Counted from the first letter of the stretch, positions 8,173 to 15,273 are shown. The stretch is 16,823 bases of DNA from Clostridiales bacterium (GCA_019417465.1 DXVF01000023.1:1-16823); one strand, 5' to 3'. The notes: generated by a model from the letters alone, not told the origin. Program-made: numbers and translations.

Positions 8173-8547
8173 CTATACATAAATTACTTCTTTATATACA
8201 ATTTCTTCTGCAATATTTTTAAAGTTATTCATCATGCCTACCCAATATAATTGCTCTGTATTTTTCATTTCTTCTGTTAAATTATTTTTTTCTTTTAATT
8301 GTTCTATTATAATATCAATTCTTTCTTGTGCTGTTTCTTGAATTTCTTTTAAATGTTTATTAAGTGTTCCATTAACAAACATTATTGTATATTCTGTTTT
8401 TCTATTTTGTTTCAAAAAATTTAGTCTTGCCCTGCCATATTTATTTAGATTTATCTTTTCTTTTTCTAAAACCAAATTTGGCATATAATAATCTCCAACT
8501 TTTGTATATTCAATTCCATATCTTCCTTTTAAATCTTTATTTTCCAT
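8173..8547 (-). CDS. tnpV: TnpV-like transposon-encoded protein
   Basis: A protein of about 124 residues matching the TnpV family of Tn4451-like elements: YGRARLNFLKQNRKTEYTIM, then LNKHLKEIQETAQERIDIII, and the typical end YWVGMMNNFKNIAEEIVYKE with VIYV at the terminus. The function of TnpV is not established; it travels with large serine recombinases of clostridial elements. The ATG at 8553 is only 3 bases from GGAGG; the ATG at 8547 has a normal spacer and is preferred. It follows the recombinase stop by 15 bases, so the two form one transcript. Confidence 0.85.
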   Translation of the reverse strand: MENKDLKGRYGIEYTKVGDYYMPNLVLEKEKINLNKYGRARLNFLKQNRKTEYTIMFVNGTLNKHLKEIQETAQERIDIIIEQLKEKNNLTEEMKNTEQLYWVGMMNNFKNIAEEIVYKEVIYV

Positions 8548-8562
8548 TTTCATTTACCTCCA

Positions 8563-10380
8563 TTAAATAACTTTTTCTTTTACTCTAATTTCTCCAATTA
8601 TTCTATTTGTTTCTTTCTGTGGAAATTTCTTATCATCACTTATTAGTTCAACTAATTTAAATAATTTTTCTCCATTATCATTTGTCTCATCTATTGTAAA
8701 ATATTTTTTCTGGTATCCTTTTTTAGGTGTATCTAAATTTCTTAGCTCGTAATAAGAAACTTCATAATAGTTATTCAATCTTTCTATATATTCTTTTAAT
8801 TCTTTCCTATCCATTAATATTGTAGAAGTAACTTCTGTTTCTTCTTTTCCTTTTGTACATGGTATTGAAACATCAAACATACCCAAGTCCATAAGTTTAT
8901 ATATTTGTTCAAGAAAATTACTTCTAAATTTTATATCGATAAGGTTGTAATAATTTTTGCTATCTTTTTCAAGTGTAATACTTTCTATAAATTTAGAAAT
9001 AAACTCTTGTTTTTCTTCTTTTGTTTTATTATTCCATTCGGTCATAAGCATATCTTTAAATTTATTTGAACGAATTAACTTTTCTTTTTCCACATCTCTA
9101 TCTGCCATTATCTGTTGTGGGCTAAATGTTTGCTTATTTATATCAATAGTTGCAATTCGTTTTTGTTCTAATAAATTTAGTTTTTCTTCTATAACTCTAT
9201 AATCTTCCTCAAAGTCATTTACTTCTACAATCCCTTTAATATATGCTTCTTTAATTCTGTTCTTTTGATTTTGCAAATTAGAAATCTCTTTATCTAACTT
9301 TTCTGTGTTTTGTTCCTTTCTATCTGCTAAAACAGGAAAAAAATACTTTTTAACTGTCATATCATATTCAATTAAGTTCATAATTAAAAACATAACTGAA
9401 TCTTCAACTAAATCCTCTCTTAAATAAGTTTTACAATCTGAACAATGATAGTACATATATTTTTTCTTTTGACCACCAGAGCCTTTACATTGCATTATCT
9501 TTCCACATTTTGGACATAACAACTTTTGCATAAAGATATATACTCTATCTCTACAAAATGCTCTTTGATTTTTCTCTTTTTGTGATTGTACATCTTCAAA
9601 CATTGCTCTTGAAATGATAGGCTCTACAACATTCATATAAACAATGGTTTCTTTTCCTTGCACATTTTTATATTGTTCAAAATCTCCAACATAAATCTTA
9701 TTATTTATTATTTTTGCTATTGTTGTATCTTTCCATTTTTTCTTTGTTAGTGTTGCTATTTCCTCTCCATTTAGAATATTTGCTATTGTTTGATAACTTT
9801 TCCCCTCTAGATACATATTAAATATTCTCAACACTAAATCTTTTGCTGTTTCATCTATTATCATTTTCTTGTTTTCTCTTTTGTAACCTAATGGGCAAGT
9901 TCCGAGGTACATGTCCAGATTTTATTGCTCCTGCCATTCCAAATTTTGTTCTTTCTGATACTATTTCAATTTCTAGTTGTGATAATACTGTTAGCATTCT
10001 TACAAAAAATCTTCCGATTAGCTGAAGATGTATTTACATCATCTCTATCGCAAATGAGGTAGCAATTATGCTTTTCTAACTCTGATATTAATACCTCTAA
10101 ATCTCTAACAGACCTTGTAACTCTATCTAGTTTATAGGCTACAATATAATTAATTTTACCTGCTTTCATATCTTCTAACATTTGCCTAAATGCTGGTCTG
10201 TTTGTCATATCTTTTGCTGATATTCCTGCATCTTTATAAACTTTAAATATCTCATAATCTTTATACTTACAAAGTGCTTTTAACTTTTCCTCCTGTTCTC
10301 CCAAACTAAATCCGTTCCTTTGCTTGATCTTCTGTGCTAACTCTAATATAGATTCCTGCTATTTTCCTTTCTTCATTCAT
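8563..10380 (-). CDS. Large serine recombinase (TnpX-like) interrupted by three +1 frameshifts, each at a CGG codon
   Basis: Integrase/excisionase of the mobilizable element. As read, the gene is split into an N-terminal stub from ATG 10380 (GGAGG 12 bases upstream), a piece to 9966, and a C-terminal frame from about 9912. Skipping one C at each of 10314, 10016 and 9904 gives a continuous 604-residue protein of normal family length. It contains the catalytic YIRVSTEDQ (S15), KLDRVTRS, SAN-GRFF and LSQLEIEIVSERT of the resolvase domain, the recombinase domain GTCPLGYKR (from G159), a zinc ribbon (C288, C291, C312, C315) and a coiled coil near 350-390. All three interruptions are in-frame CGG followed by A, and skipping C yields GGA glycine at positions 23, 122 and 159, where the family has conserved glycines. 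No other damage is seen. It may be a pseudogene, a recoded gene or a sequence artefact. Confidence 0.85.
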
Positions 10381-10477
10381 TTCTACAAATATCCTCCTTC
10401 CAAATTTGCTAAGACTGTTAAGGCTTTGCCTGTTACAGACTTAGTATGCTTTCGCATTATGAATAGAAAGGCAACAA

Positions 10478-10517
10478 AAAAGTGCCACATAGCATAGTTT
10501 TAGCTATTAGCACTTTT
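10478..10517 (-). terminator. Intrinsic terminator after the 10627-10911 gene
   Basis: AAAAGTGC/GCACTTTT (10478-10485 with 10510-10517) with an inner ATAGC/GCTAT pairing, followed on the minus strand by a run of Ts after GGCAC. It separates the small unknown gene from the serine recombinase. The rest of 10381-10626 holds no gene and only weak promoter matches for the recombinase. Confidence 0.6.
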
Positions 10518-10626
10518 CGAGTTTTTATAATTTTATTACTATCTCTTTAATTTCTTTTTTACATCAATAAATAAACCAATATAGTACAATTTTTAAAAAA
10601 ACTCTAAAATGCTTTGCCGTTCTATG

Positions 10627-10911
10627 TTATGTATCTTCTGATATGTATTCTTGCAGCTTTGACAAAGGATACTTTGTACTTAAATCATTTACATAGAAAT
10701 AATCGTGTTCATTAAAGAATAGGTACAATCTATCTTTAATAATTACTCTATGGGGCTCTACATACGCTATATTGGTATGCGATAGTTTTCTTAGACAACC
10801 ATCAATAACTTGTGGCTGTTCCTTTCCATTAAATTTTAAACGGCACGCCCATTCGATTTTAGAGTATAGTTCTTTACTCATATTGATTTGTTTTTTTGTT
10901 ATATGTAACAT
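10627..10911 (-). CDS. Small protein of unknown function
   Basis: About 94 residues from ATG 10911 (MLHITKKQINMSKELY). A TTG at 10938 also starts the frame, but it lies inside the AAAAAAGGAGG Shine-Dalgarno sequence, which points to the ATG at 10911. The protein is mixed charge, with no membrane segment: IEWACRLKFNGKEQPQVIDG, then HRVIIKDRLYLFFNEHDYFY and an acidic end KLQEYISEDT. No family was recognised. It lies just downstream of the tRNA-Gln remnant and its terminator and ends in its own terminator. It may be flanking chromosomal DNA or part of the neighbouring element. Confidence 0.55.
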   Translation of the reverse strand: MLHITKKQINMSKELYSKIEWACRLKFNGKEQPQVIDGCLRKLSHTNIAYVEPHRVIIKDRLYLFFNEHDYFYVNDLSTKYPLSKLQEYISEDT

Positions 10912-10949
10912 AATACCACAAAAACCTCCTTTTTTCAATATTTTTGGTC

Positions 10950-10977
10950 AAAAAAAGACCGTTTCTTTTGAAACGGT
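10950..10977 (-). terminator. Intrinsic terminator downstream of the tRNA-Gln remnant
   Basis: On the minus strand ACCGTTTC-AAAA-GAAACGGT followed by C and seven Ts (T-run at 10956-10950). It lies about 87 bases past the CCA end of the tRNA remnant and just ahead of the ribosome-binding site of the 10627-10911 gene. It is best read as the original terminator of the tRNA transcript, and it could also act as a leader terminator for the small gene. Confidence 0.7.
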
Positions 10978-11063
10978 TTAAGTTTTTGTGTTTTGCCGAA
11001 TTTTTTGTAGTCTTGAATTTAAGTTATATCAAGGCTTTCAAGAAGTTCGACGAAAACTCTTAT

Positions 11064-11108
11064 TGGCTGGGCTGGCTAGATTCGAACTAGCGCATGTATG
11101 AGTCAAAG
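11064..11108 (-). tRNA. tRNA-Gln(UUG) 3' fragment, probable attachment-site remnant
   Basis: On the minus strand the sequence matches a tRNA from position 32 to the CCA end: anticodon loop CTTTGAC (anticodon TTG at 11106-11104), 3' anticodon strand TCATA, variable CATGC, T stem GCTAG/CTAGC with loop TTCGAAT, acceptor strand CAGCCCA, discriminator G and encoded CCA (11066-11064). On the other side of the loop no D arm or acceptor 5' strand TGGGCTG is present, and the anticodon stem already mismatches (TAAGA instead of TATGA). It is therefore a truncated copy starting at the anticodon loop, as left by tyrosine integrases that cross over there. With this orientation the inserted element lies at higher coordinates. 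Confidence 0.85.
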
Positions 11109-11253
11109 TCTTATCTTTCATTTTATACTTAAAGATTTTTAAAATTACTTTTTATCTTTTAAAGTAGCTATTTATCAGTATTTTATAGTTACAAAATACA
11201 AAAATATTTTAATTCCAATACTTTCGCAAAATCAAATTTTCAAACGAAATTGT

Positions 11254-11281
11254 TTGACATTTGTTTGACAAAATTTATAAA
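11254..11281 (+). promoter_or_regulatory. Promoter-like site inside the element end
   Basis: TTGACA (11254-11259), 16-base spacer, TATAAA (11276-11281). A second TTGTTTGACA copy lies immediately behind, so the site contains a 10-base direct repeat that could also be a protein-binding site. Any transcript would start near 11288 and meet the terminator at 11426-11461. The 11109-11425 stretch has no supported gene. Confidence 0.45.
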
Positions 11282-11425
11282 AGTCATAACAAAATCTTAC
11301 TTATTGATATCTTTATTTTGATATTAAGCATTATAAAAGTCAATGATAAATAAATTACTCTATTTTTATTTATTATCGCCTTATATTTGATTGTGGTAGC
11401 TAATTGAATAAGAAACAAACTGACT

Positions 11426-11461
11426 AACTACTTATAGTTTTAAAACTATAGGTAGTTTTTT
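11426..11461 (+). terminator. Strong intrinsic terminator or attenuator
   Basis: A 16-base-pair stem with a single G-T pair: AACTACTTATAGTTTT with AAAACTATAGGTAGTT (11426-11457), running into TTTTTT on the plus strand. It lies in front of the candidate structured RNA, with a promoter-like site 145 bases upstream and no gene between. It therefore ends a short non-coding transcript or attenuates transcription into the downstream region. Confidence 0.65.
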
Positions 11462-11864
11462 ATGTTTAAAAGAGATATGCAACACCTCTTAAAAAGTGTT
11501 TGGTGTGATGAGCCGATGCTATAAAGTTCATTCGTATTTGTATAAGTAGTCTAATTATACAAAGTGCGTAAGTGAGATTTTAGAACAAAAACTCACAATA
11601 AATTAAAGAGTATTCGGTGGCATATTTGATATGGATTTGTAATTGTAAAAAGTTTGGGCAAGTATGAATAAAGATACTTAAATGTATCAGCAATTATAGT
11701 AGTAATATTACTACTTACTAGACTACCTATGAAACGAGGCGAACAACCGACGGTTTCAGCTTATATAGGTGTAATAATTCTATTTTTCATAAATGGGATT
11801 ATTACACCTAATTCACTTTAGCTCTCTCCCTCTGGTTTCTACTTGGTAGTCGCTAAAGTGAATT
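11462..11864 (+). ncRNA. Candidate structured non-coding RNA or leader upstream of the MobV relaxase
   Basis: About 400 bases without a convincing gene but with many local helices: TTTGTATAA/TTATACAAA (11537-11545 with 11555-11563), GTGAG-TTTT/AAAA-CTCAC (11572-11596), TAATTG/CAATTA (11640-11696) enclosing AAGTAT/ATACTT, the palindrome GTAGTAATATTACTAC (11699-11714), ACCTATGAAAC paired with GTTTC and ATAGGT (11725-11770), TAGGTGTAATAAT/ATTATTACACCTA (11766-11778 with 11798-11810) and AATTCACTTTAGC/GCTAAAGTGAATT (11810-11822 with 11852-11864). The ATAGGT segment can join either of two helices, which suggests alternative folds. The more GC-rich unpaired patches (GATGAGCCGATGC, ACGAGGCGAACAACCGACGG) are typical of structured RNA in AT-rich genomes. 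No known family was recognised; it could instead be DNA-level binding sites of the transfer region. Confidence 0.4.
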
Positions 11865-11962
11865 GAGTAAGGAAAATTTATTTTTCTTGCTCAAATTTCA
11901 TAAAAATTGCGATAAGCATTTTTTATGAAATGACCTAAAAATGCGAATAGCAATTTTTAGGT
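11865..11962. repeat. Three consecutive near-perfect inverted repeats before oriT
   Basis: GAGTAAGGAAAA/TTTTTCTTGCTC (11865-11892), ATTTCATAAAAATTGC/GCATTTTTTATGAAAT (11895-11931, one mismatch) and ACCTAAAAATGC/GCAATTTTTAGGT (11933-11962, one bulge). The last two share the loop-proximal pattern TGCGATAAGCA / TGCGAATAGCA. They are followed by a G-rich stretch and then the nic-like hairpin. They probably belong to the transfer origin or to accessory binding sites. Confidence 0.5.
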
Positions 11963-11989
11963 TTGGGGTGTGGGGTTGTAAAACCCTGC

Positions 11990-12025
11990 CATACTGACAA
12001 ACTTGTTTGTCTAGTATGTTAGACA
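11990..12025 (+). other. Predicted oriT/nic site of the MobV relaxase (pMV158 type)
   Basis: A hairpin CATACT-GACAAAC-TT-GTTTGTC-t-AGTATG (11990-12018) is followed directly by TTAGAC. TAGTATG/TTA differs by one base from the pMV158 nic sequence TAGTGTG/TTA, where MobM cuts right after a hairpin. By analogy the nick is expected between G12018 and T12019. It lies 48 bases ahead of the MobV relaxase start, the normal place. Confidence 0.65.
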
Positions 12026-12066
12026 TTCAAAGAATATATTGAGCAAAGAAGGAGGTGCAAGAAGAT

Positions 12067-13314
12067 ATGAGCTATGCTATTATAAGAAATGATAAATTAA
12101 CAAGAGTCAAAGCACAGGGATCATATATTCACAATGATAGAAGGTCAAAAGGTCATTCTAATAAAGATATTGACCCTACAAGAACACATCTTAATTTTTG
12201 GTGTAAGAAAAATGAACTAACATATATAAAAGAATTTGATAGAATGAAAAAAGAATATGATTTAAAAGGCACTATTAGAAGTAATAGTATTATCATGTGT
12301 GAAATGATGATAACTTCTGATAATGCTTTTTTTAATAAAATTGGTTTAGAAGAAACTAAACGATATTTCAAAGAAAGTTATAAATTTGTATGTAATTATA
12401 ATAATCTTGAAGAAAAATATATCATATCTGCTGCAGTACATTTAGATGAAACTACACCACATATGCATTTAGTTTATATACCAGTAATTCACACAAAAGA
12501 TAAAGAAGGCAAAGATATTGATAAAATATGTTGTAGAGATTTTTGGAAAGGTAGAGATAGTTATAGACAATTACAAAATGCTTTTCATAAATATATAACT
12601 TCAAAAGGTTTTGATTTAGAGCGAGGTTTACCAGTAGAAGAAACTGGAGCAAAACACGAAAAAATAGAAGATTTAAAGAAATTGACTAATTTTGAAAATA
12701 CTAAAAAAGTATTAGATAATATAAAATTAGAATTACCAGAAACTCCTAATATAAATGATATTAAACTAATAAAACTTAATAGAGAAAAAGTGGAAAATGA
12801 AATTATTAAACCAAAAGATGATATGATAGAAAAACTATATAATGAAAAAGTTTCTTTACAAAAAGAATTATCAAAACAAGTAAATTTAGTTAATGTTGCC
12901 GAAAAATATCAAAAGGAAAGAGATTCCATACTTGCTGACAACAAAGAATTAAACAATAAAGTTAAAAATTTAGAACATGAATACAAGAATAAAAGCAATA
13001 CTCTTGATTTGAAATTTGAAAATAGGAAAAGAATATTAGAACAAGAATTTGAAAATAAGGAATTTGATATTGAATATAAATATAAAAATAAAATTAGTTC
13101 ATTGGAAAAAGAAAATAATCATTTACACAAAATCATTGATAAATTCTATGTAACGGTAGAAAAGTTTATTGATTGGATTTGTCATAAATTTAGTATTGGA
13201 GAATCAAAAGAATTAGTTGAAAAATTTGAAGAAGAAACTTATACTTTTATTGATCCAGTTGAACAAATCAAATATGAAGAAAAACAAGAAAAAGAGTGGG
13301 ATTTAGAAATATAA
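12067..13314 (+). CDS. MobV-family relaxase (Mob/Pre, plasmid recombination enzyme)
   Basis: Relaxase of the pMV158 MobM class, 415 residues from ATG 12067 (MSYAIIRNDKL, the typical start), with GGAGG 11 bases upstream; the in-frame GTG at 12055 overlaps that site and is unlikely. Motif I is HNDR with H22 at the same position as the catalytic histidine of MobM. Motif III is HLDETTPHMHL with H125, D127, E128, H132 and H134. The C-terminal half is a long charged coiled coil (about residues 230-350) rich in K/E, as in the family. A matching oriT lies just upstream. Catalytic residues are complete. It is the second relaxase of the window and belongs to a different family from the one at 6264-7649, which indicates a separate element or an integrated mobilizable plasmid. 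Confidence 0.95.
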   Translation: MSYAIIRNDKLTRVKAQGSYIHNDRRSKGHSNKDIDPTRTHLNFWCKKNELTYIKEFDRMKKEYDLKGTIRSNSIIMCEMMITSDNAFFNKIGLEETKRYFKESYKFVCNYNNLEEKYIISAAVHLDETTPHMHLVYIPVIHTKDKEGKDIDKICCRDFWKGRDSYRQLQNAFHKYITSKGFDLERGLPVEETGAKHEKIEDLKKLTNFENTKKVLDNIKLELPETPNINDIKLIKLNREKVENEIIKPKDDMIEKLYNEKVSLQKELSKQVNLVNVAEKYQKERDSILADNKELNNKVKNLEHEYKNKSNTLDLKFENRKRILEQEFENKEFDIEYKYKNKISSLEKENNHLHKIIDKFYVTVEKFIDWICHKFSIGESKELVEKFEEETYTFIDPVEQIKYEEKQEKEWDLEI

Positions 13315-13326
13315 AAAGGCAAAGTT

Positions 13327-13353
13327 TAGGAGCTAGAATTTTTCTAACTCCTA
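13327..13353. terminator. Bidirectional terminator between the MobV relaxase and the MFS gene
   Basis: TAGGAG-c-TAGA / TCTA-a-CTCCTA (13327-13353), flanked by T-rich sequence on the right and A-rich sequence on the left. It lies between two convergent stop codons (13314 and 13361) and can serve both transcripts. Confidence 0.55.
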
Positions 13354-13360
13354 TAACCTT

Positions 13361-14512
13361 TTATTCTAAAGTTTTATTATTTTTTATATTTACATTTATA
13401 AAAATAGTAGATAATATTGATAATATGAAAATAACTATAAATATCTTTTCTCCTACAAAAATACTTATAATTGAAAGTATTGCAAATACAATAACTTCTG
13501 TAAAGCATAAACTCATTTGCCCTACTGATGATAATAAATCATTGTCTTCTTTTGATTCTTTAATAATATTTTGTATTGATGTTTGTATTGATGTTTCATA
13601 AACTTTTGAAACATTATCACTAATTGTTTTATTTAAAGATATTATAAATTTATCTTTTACAAATAAATATATTAATGTAATACTAGTTTTTATTAATGTT
13701 ACTAAATTATTTGATTTTTTTACGTTTTTATCAGTATACTTTCCTATAAAAATAATAGTTATAACTTGAAATAGTAGTGATACTATGGTAACTACTGAAA
13801 ATGCTTTAAAGTCTTTTAATATTAAGTATAAATATAGAGGGAGAAATTGTCTTTCTATTATATGATTAGTTCTTAATGCATATATAATCTTATATTTGCT
13901 CTTGCTATGTATTAAGTATTTCATACTAGCTTTGAAAACACTTGATTTTTTTTCTGGTTTGTAATCTATTTTTAATATTGCAAAATATTGTAATAAAAAG
14001 AAAATTGTAAGTATAACAAATAAAACCAATGTATTATTACTTATAACTCCCCAGGCTACTAAACAACTTGCTAAAACCACTCCTAATATTTTACTTATAC
14101 TATATAAACTATTAAATCTTCCTCTATGCTCAGTTTCTACATATTTACTAGATAACGCATCAGATGATGGATTAGACAGTCCATTTAATCCCATTGCTAT
14201 TACAAATATAACAAGATTTGCTGATAAATTTTGATTAACTAATAAAAAATAAGCATATATAATATTAAATAAATTTGAAATTAATATACATTTCGCAATA
14301 CCCATTTTGTTTGATATTGTTACAAATAATGGTGTTATAAGTCCCATAATAAGAAATCTTATACCATATATTAACAATATCAAATATATAGGCAAACCTG
14401 CTTTATATAGCATAACTGTTCCAAATGTTTCACTTAATGCATTTGCAAAGTTGTATAAAAATATGCTCAAGTACATGTATTTATATTCTTTTCTGTAAAA
14501 ATATTCCTTCAT
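13361..14512 (-). CDS. MFS-type membrane transporter
   Basis: A 383-residue, very hydrophobic protein with about ten to twelve membrane segments, full length for a small Major Facilitator. Seen: first helix YLSIFLYNFANALSETFGTV, helix-2 region YGIRFLIMGLITPLF, and the loop HRGRFNSLYSISKILGVVLA, a conserved MFS loop and helix-5 pattern. A second set of helices runs to the lysine-rich C terminus. It probably exports a drug or metabolite by proton antiport, but the substrate is not predictable. ATG 14512 has AGGAGC upstream and a possible promoter at 14534-14561. It is flanked by terminators on both sides, so it is transcribed alone. It is likely cargo of the element on the right side of the tRNA scar. 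Confidence 0.82.
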   Translation of the reverse strand: MKEYFYRKEYKYMYLSIFLYNFANALSETFGTVMLYKAGLPIYLILLIYGIRFLIMGLITPLFVTISNKMGIAKCILISNLFNIIYAYFLLVNQNLSANLVIFVIAMGLNGLSNPSSDALSSKYVETEHRGRFNSLYSISKILGVVLASCLVAWGVISNNTLVLFVILTIFFLLQYFAILKIDYKPEKKSSVFKASMKYLIHSKSKYKIIYALRTNHIIERQFLPLYLYLILKDFKAFSVVTIVSLLFQVITIIFIGKYTDKNVKKSNNLVTLIKTSITLIYLFVKDKFIISLNKTISDNVSKVYETSIQTSIQNIIKESKEDNDLLSSVGQMSLCFTEVIVFAILSIISIFVGEKIFIVIFILSILSTIFINVNIKNNKTLE

Positions 14513-14533
14513 TTTTTGCTCCTAATATAAAAT

Positions 14534-14561
14534 ATTTTATGTTATAATAATACTTTCGCAA
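14534..14561 (-). promoter_or_regulatory. Possible promoter of the MFS gene
   Basis: Minus strand TTGCGA (14561-14556), 16-base spacer, TAAAAT (14539-14534), placed between the upstream terminator and the MFS ribosome-binding site. The match is moderate. Confidence 0.4.
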
Positions 14562-14573
14562 GTTTATCATAAA

Positions 14574-14615
14574 GGAAGCAATTTGTAAAGTATTCAAACT
14601 TCACAAATTGCTTCC
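14574..14615 (-). terminator. Terminator of the 14626-15096 gene
   Basis: A perfect 13-base-pair stem GGAAGCAATTTGT/ACAAATTGCTTCC (14574-14586 with 14603-14615) just past the stop codon at 14626, followed on the minus strand by TTTATGAT. The T-run is short but the stem is strong; it may work in both directions. Confidence 0.6.
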
Positions 14616-14625
14616 TTTCAATTAA

Positions 14626-15096
14626 TTAGAGGCAGTATTCGCTAACTACTTCGTAGGCTCTGAATTTGTCCGACTCTATAAGATAAGTGTCTTCGTCAAT
14701 GTAAAAGGGTTCAGCTATTTCACTTGGAAAAGCTCTTGCAGCAGAATGAGTACCTACAATGAAAGAGTGAGAACGTTTATGTTCTTTGTGAATTTTATCA
14801 ATAATGCTCATTACTCCATCACTTCTAAATACTTCACGATATAAGTATTCGCCCATTTTCATCCATTCTCTTTCAACTTTGATGAAAACAGAAGAATCGC
14901 ACACTTTTTTTATAGTAGTTCCCATCTCTTTTGCTTTTGCCTTATACGAATCAGGAATATCTTTTGGAAGTACGCTTGAAGGAAGTTCAACTATAGTTCC
15001 ATCAAGCTCTTTAATCCGAAGAATATGATCCGTAGCATTGACAATTATAATGCCACTTTGCGAATAATGAGTACAAAAATCAATTGTGTTAAACAT
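14626..15096 (-). CDS. Unknown protein, phage-like, of atypical composition
   Basis: A 156-residue soluble protein. Its start has GGAGG 7 bases before ATG 15096. The opening half contains IIIVNATDHILRIKELDG followed by VELPSS, a pattern seen in small phage proteins that begin with NATPH-like text. The middle holds SSVFIKVEREW and the end IAEPFYIDEDTYLIESDKF. Its reading frame uses more G/C-ending codons (GAG, GCC, CGG) than all neighbours, suggesting recent transfer. It is the only gene with an in-frame CGG (15018-15016) that clearly reads as a normal codon (Arg). It has its own promoter (15178-15206) and terminator. Function unknown. Confidence 0.7.
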   Translation of the reverse strand: MFNTIDFCTHYSQSGIIIVNATDHILRIKELDGTIVELPSSVLPKDIPDSYKAKAKEMGTTIKKVCDSSVFIKVEREWMKMGEYLYREVFRSDGVMSIIDKIHKEHKRSHSFIVGTHSAARAFPSEIAEPFYIDEDTYLIESDKFRAYEVVSEYCL

Positions 15097-15177
15097 ATAA
15101 TTACCTCCATTCGTTGTTTTATCGGTTTATACACCAATAATTTTTGACTACGTGCTTGGTATCTCCAAGTCAACTAT

Positions 15178-15206
15178 ATTTTAACATATTTTATGTAAAA
15201 TTGCAA
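15178..15206 (-). promoter_or_regulatory. Promoter of the 14626-15096 gene with overlapping palindrome
   Basis: Minus strand TTGCAA (15206-15201), 17-base spacer, TAAAAT (15183-15178). The palindrome GCAAATTTGC (15203-15212) overlaps the -35 box and could be an operator. The leader starts with a TTGAC-TTGG / CCAA-GTCAA fold (about 15173-15143), so RNA-level control is also possible. Confidence 0.6.
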
Positions 15207-15225
15207 ATTTGCATAACCAAAATGC

Positions 15226-15254
15226 TTGACAAATAACGAAAAACAATTTATATT
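15226..15254 (+). promoter_or_regulatory. Strong plus-strand promoter upstream of the antisense RNA gene
   Basis: TTGACA (15226-15231), 17-base spacer, TATATT (15249-15254). No gene follows. A transcript from here would start near 15261, run over the 15274-15295 repeat, which is antisense to the 31-residue peptide gene, and end at the terminator at 15417. Confidence 0.6.
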
Positions 15255-15273
15255 ATTATATTATAAATCTGTT

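Noticed and set aside
9902..10314. Simple decay of the serine recombinase as the explanation of its frameshifts
   Set aside because: Not fully excluded, but three identical lesions at CGG-A with no stop, deletion or missing catalytic residue do not look like random decay.
10381..10477. Promoter for the serine recombinase
   Set aside because: Only partial matches (for example TTGCCT and CATACT) without good spacing; not listed as a feature.
11462..11525. Short plus-strand frame starting MFKRDMQHLLK
   Set aside because: No ribosome-binding site and it overlaps predicted RNA helices; about 20 codons only.
11564..11568. GTGCG resembling the 5' end of a group II intron
   Set aside because: No domain V hairpin or reverse transcriptase nearby; a five-base match is chance.
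12153..12371. Reverse-strand open frames inside the MobV relaxase
   Set aside because: Shadow frames of a strongly supported gene with HUH motifs.
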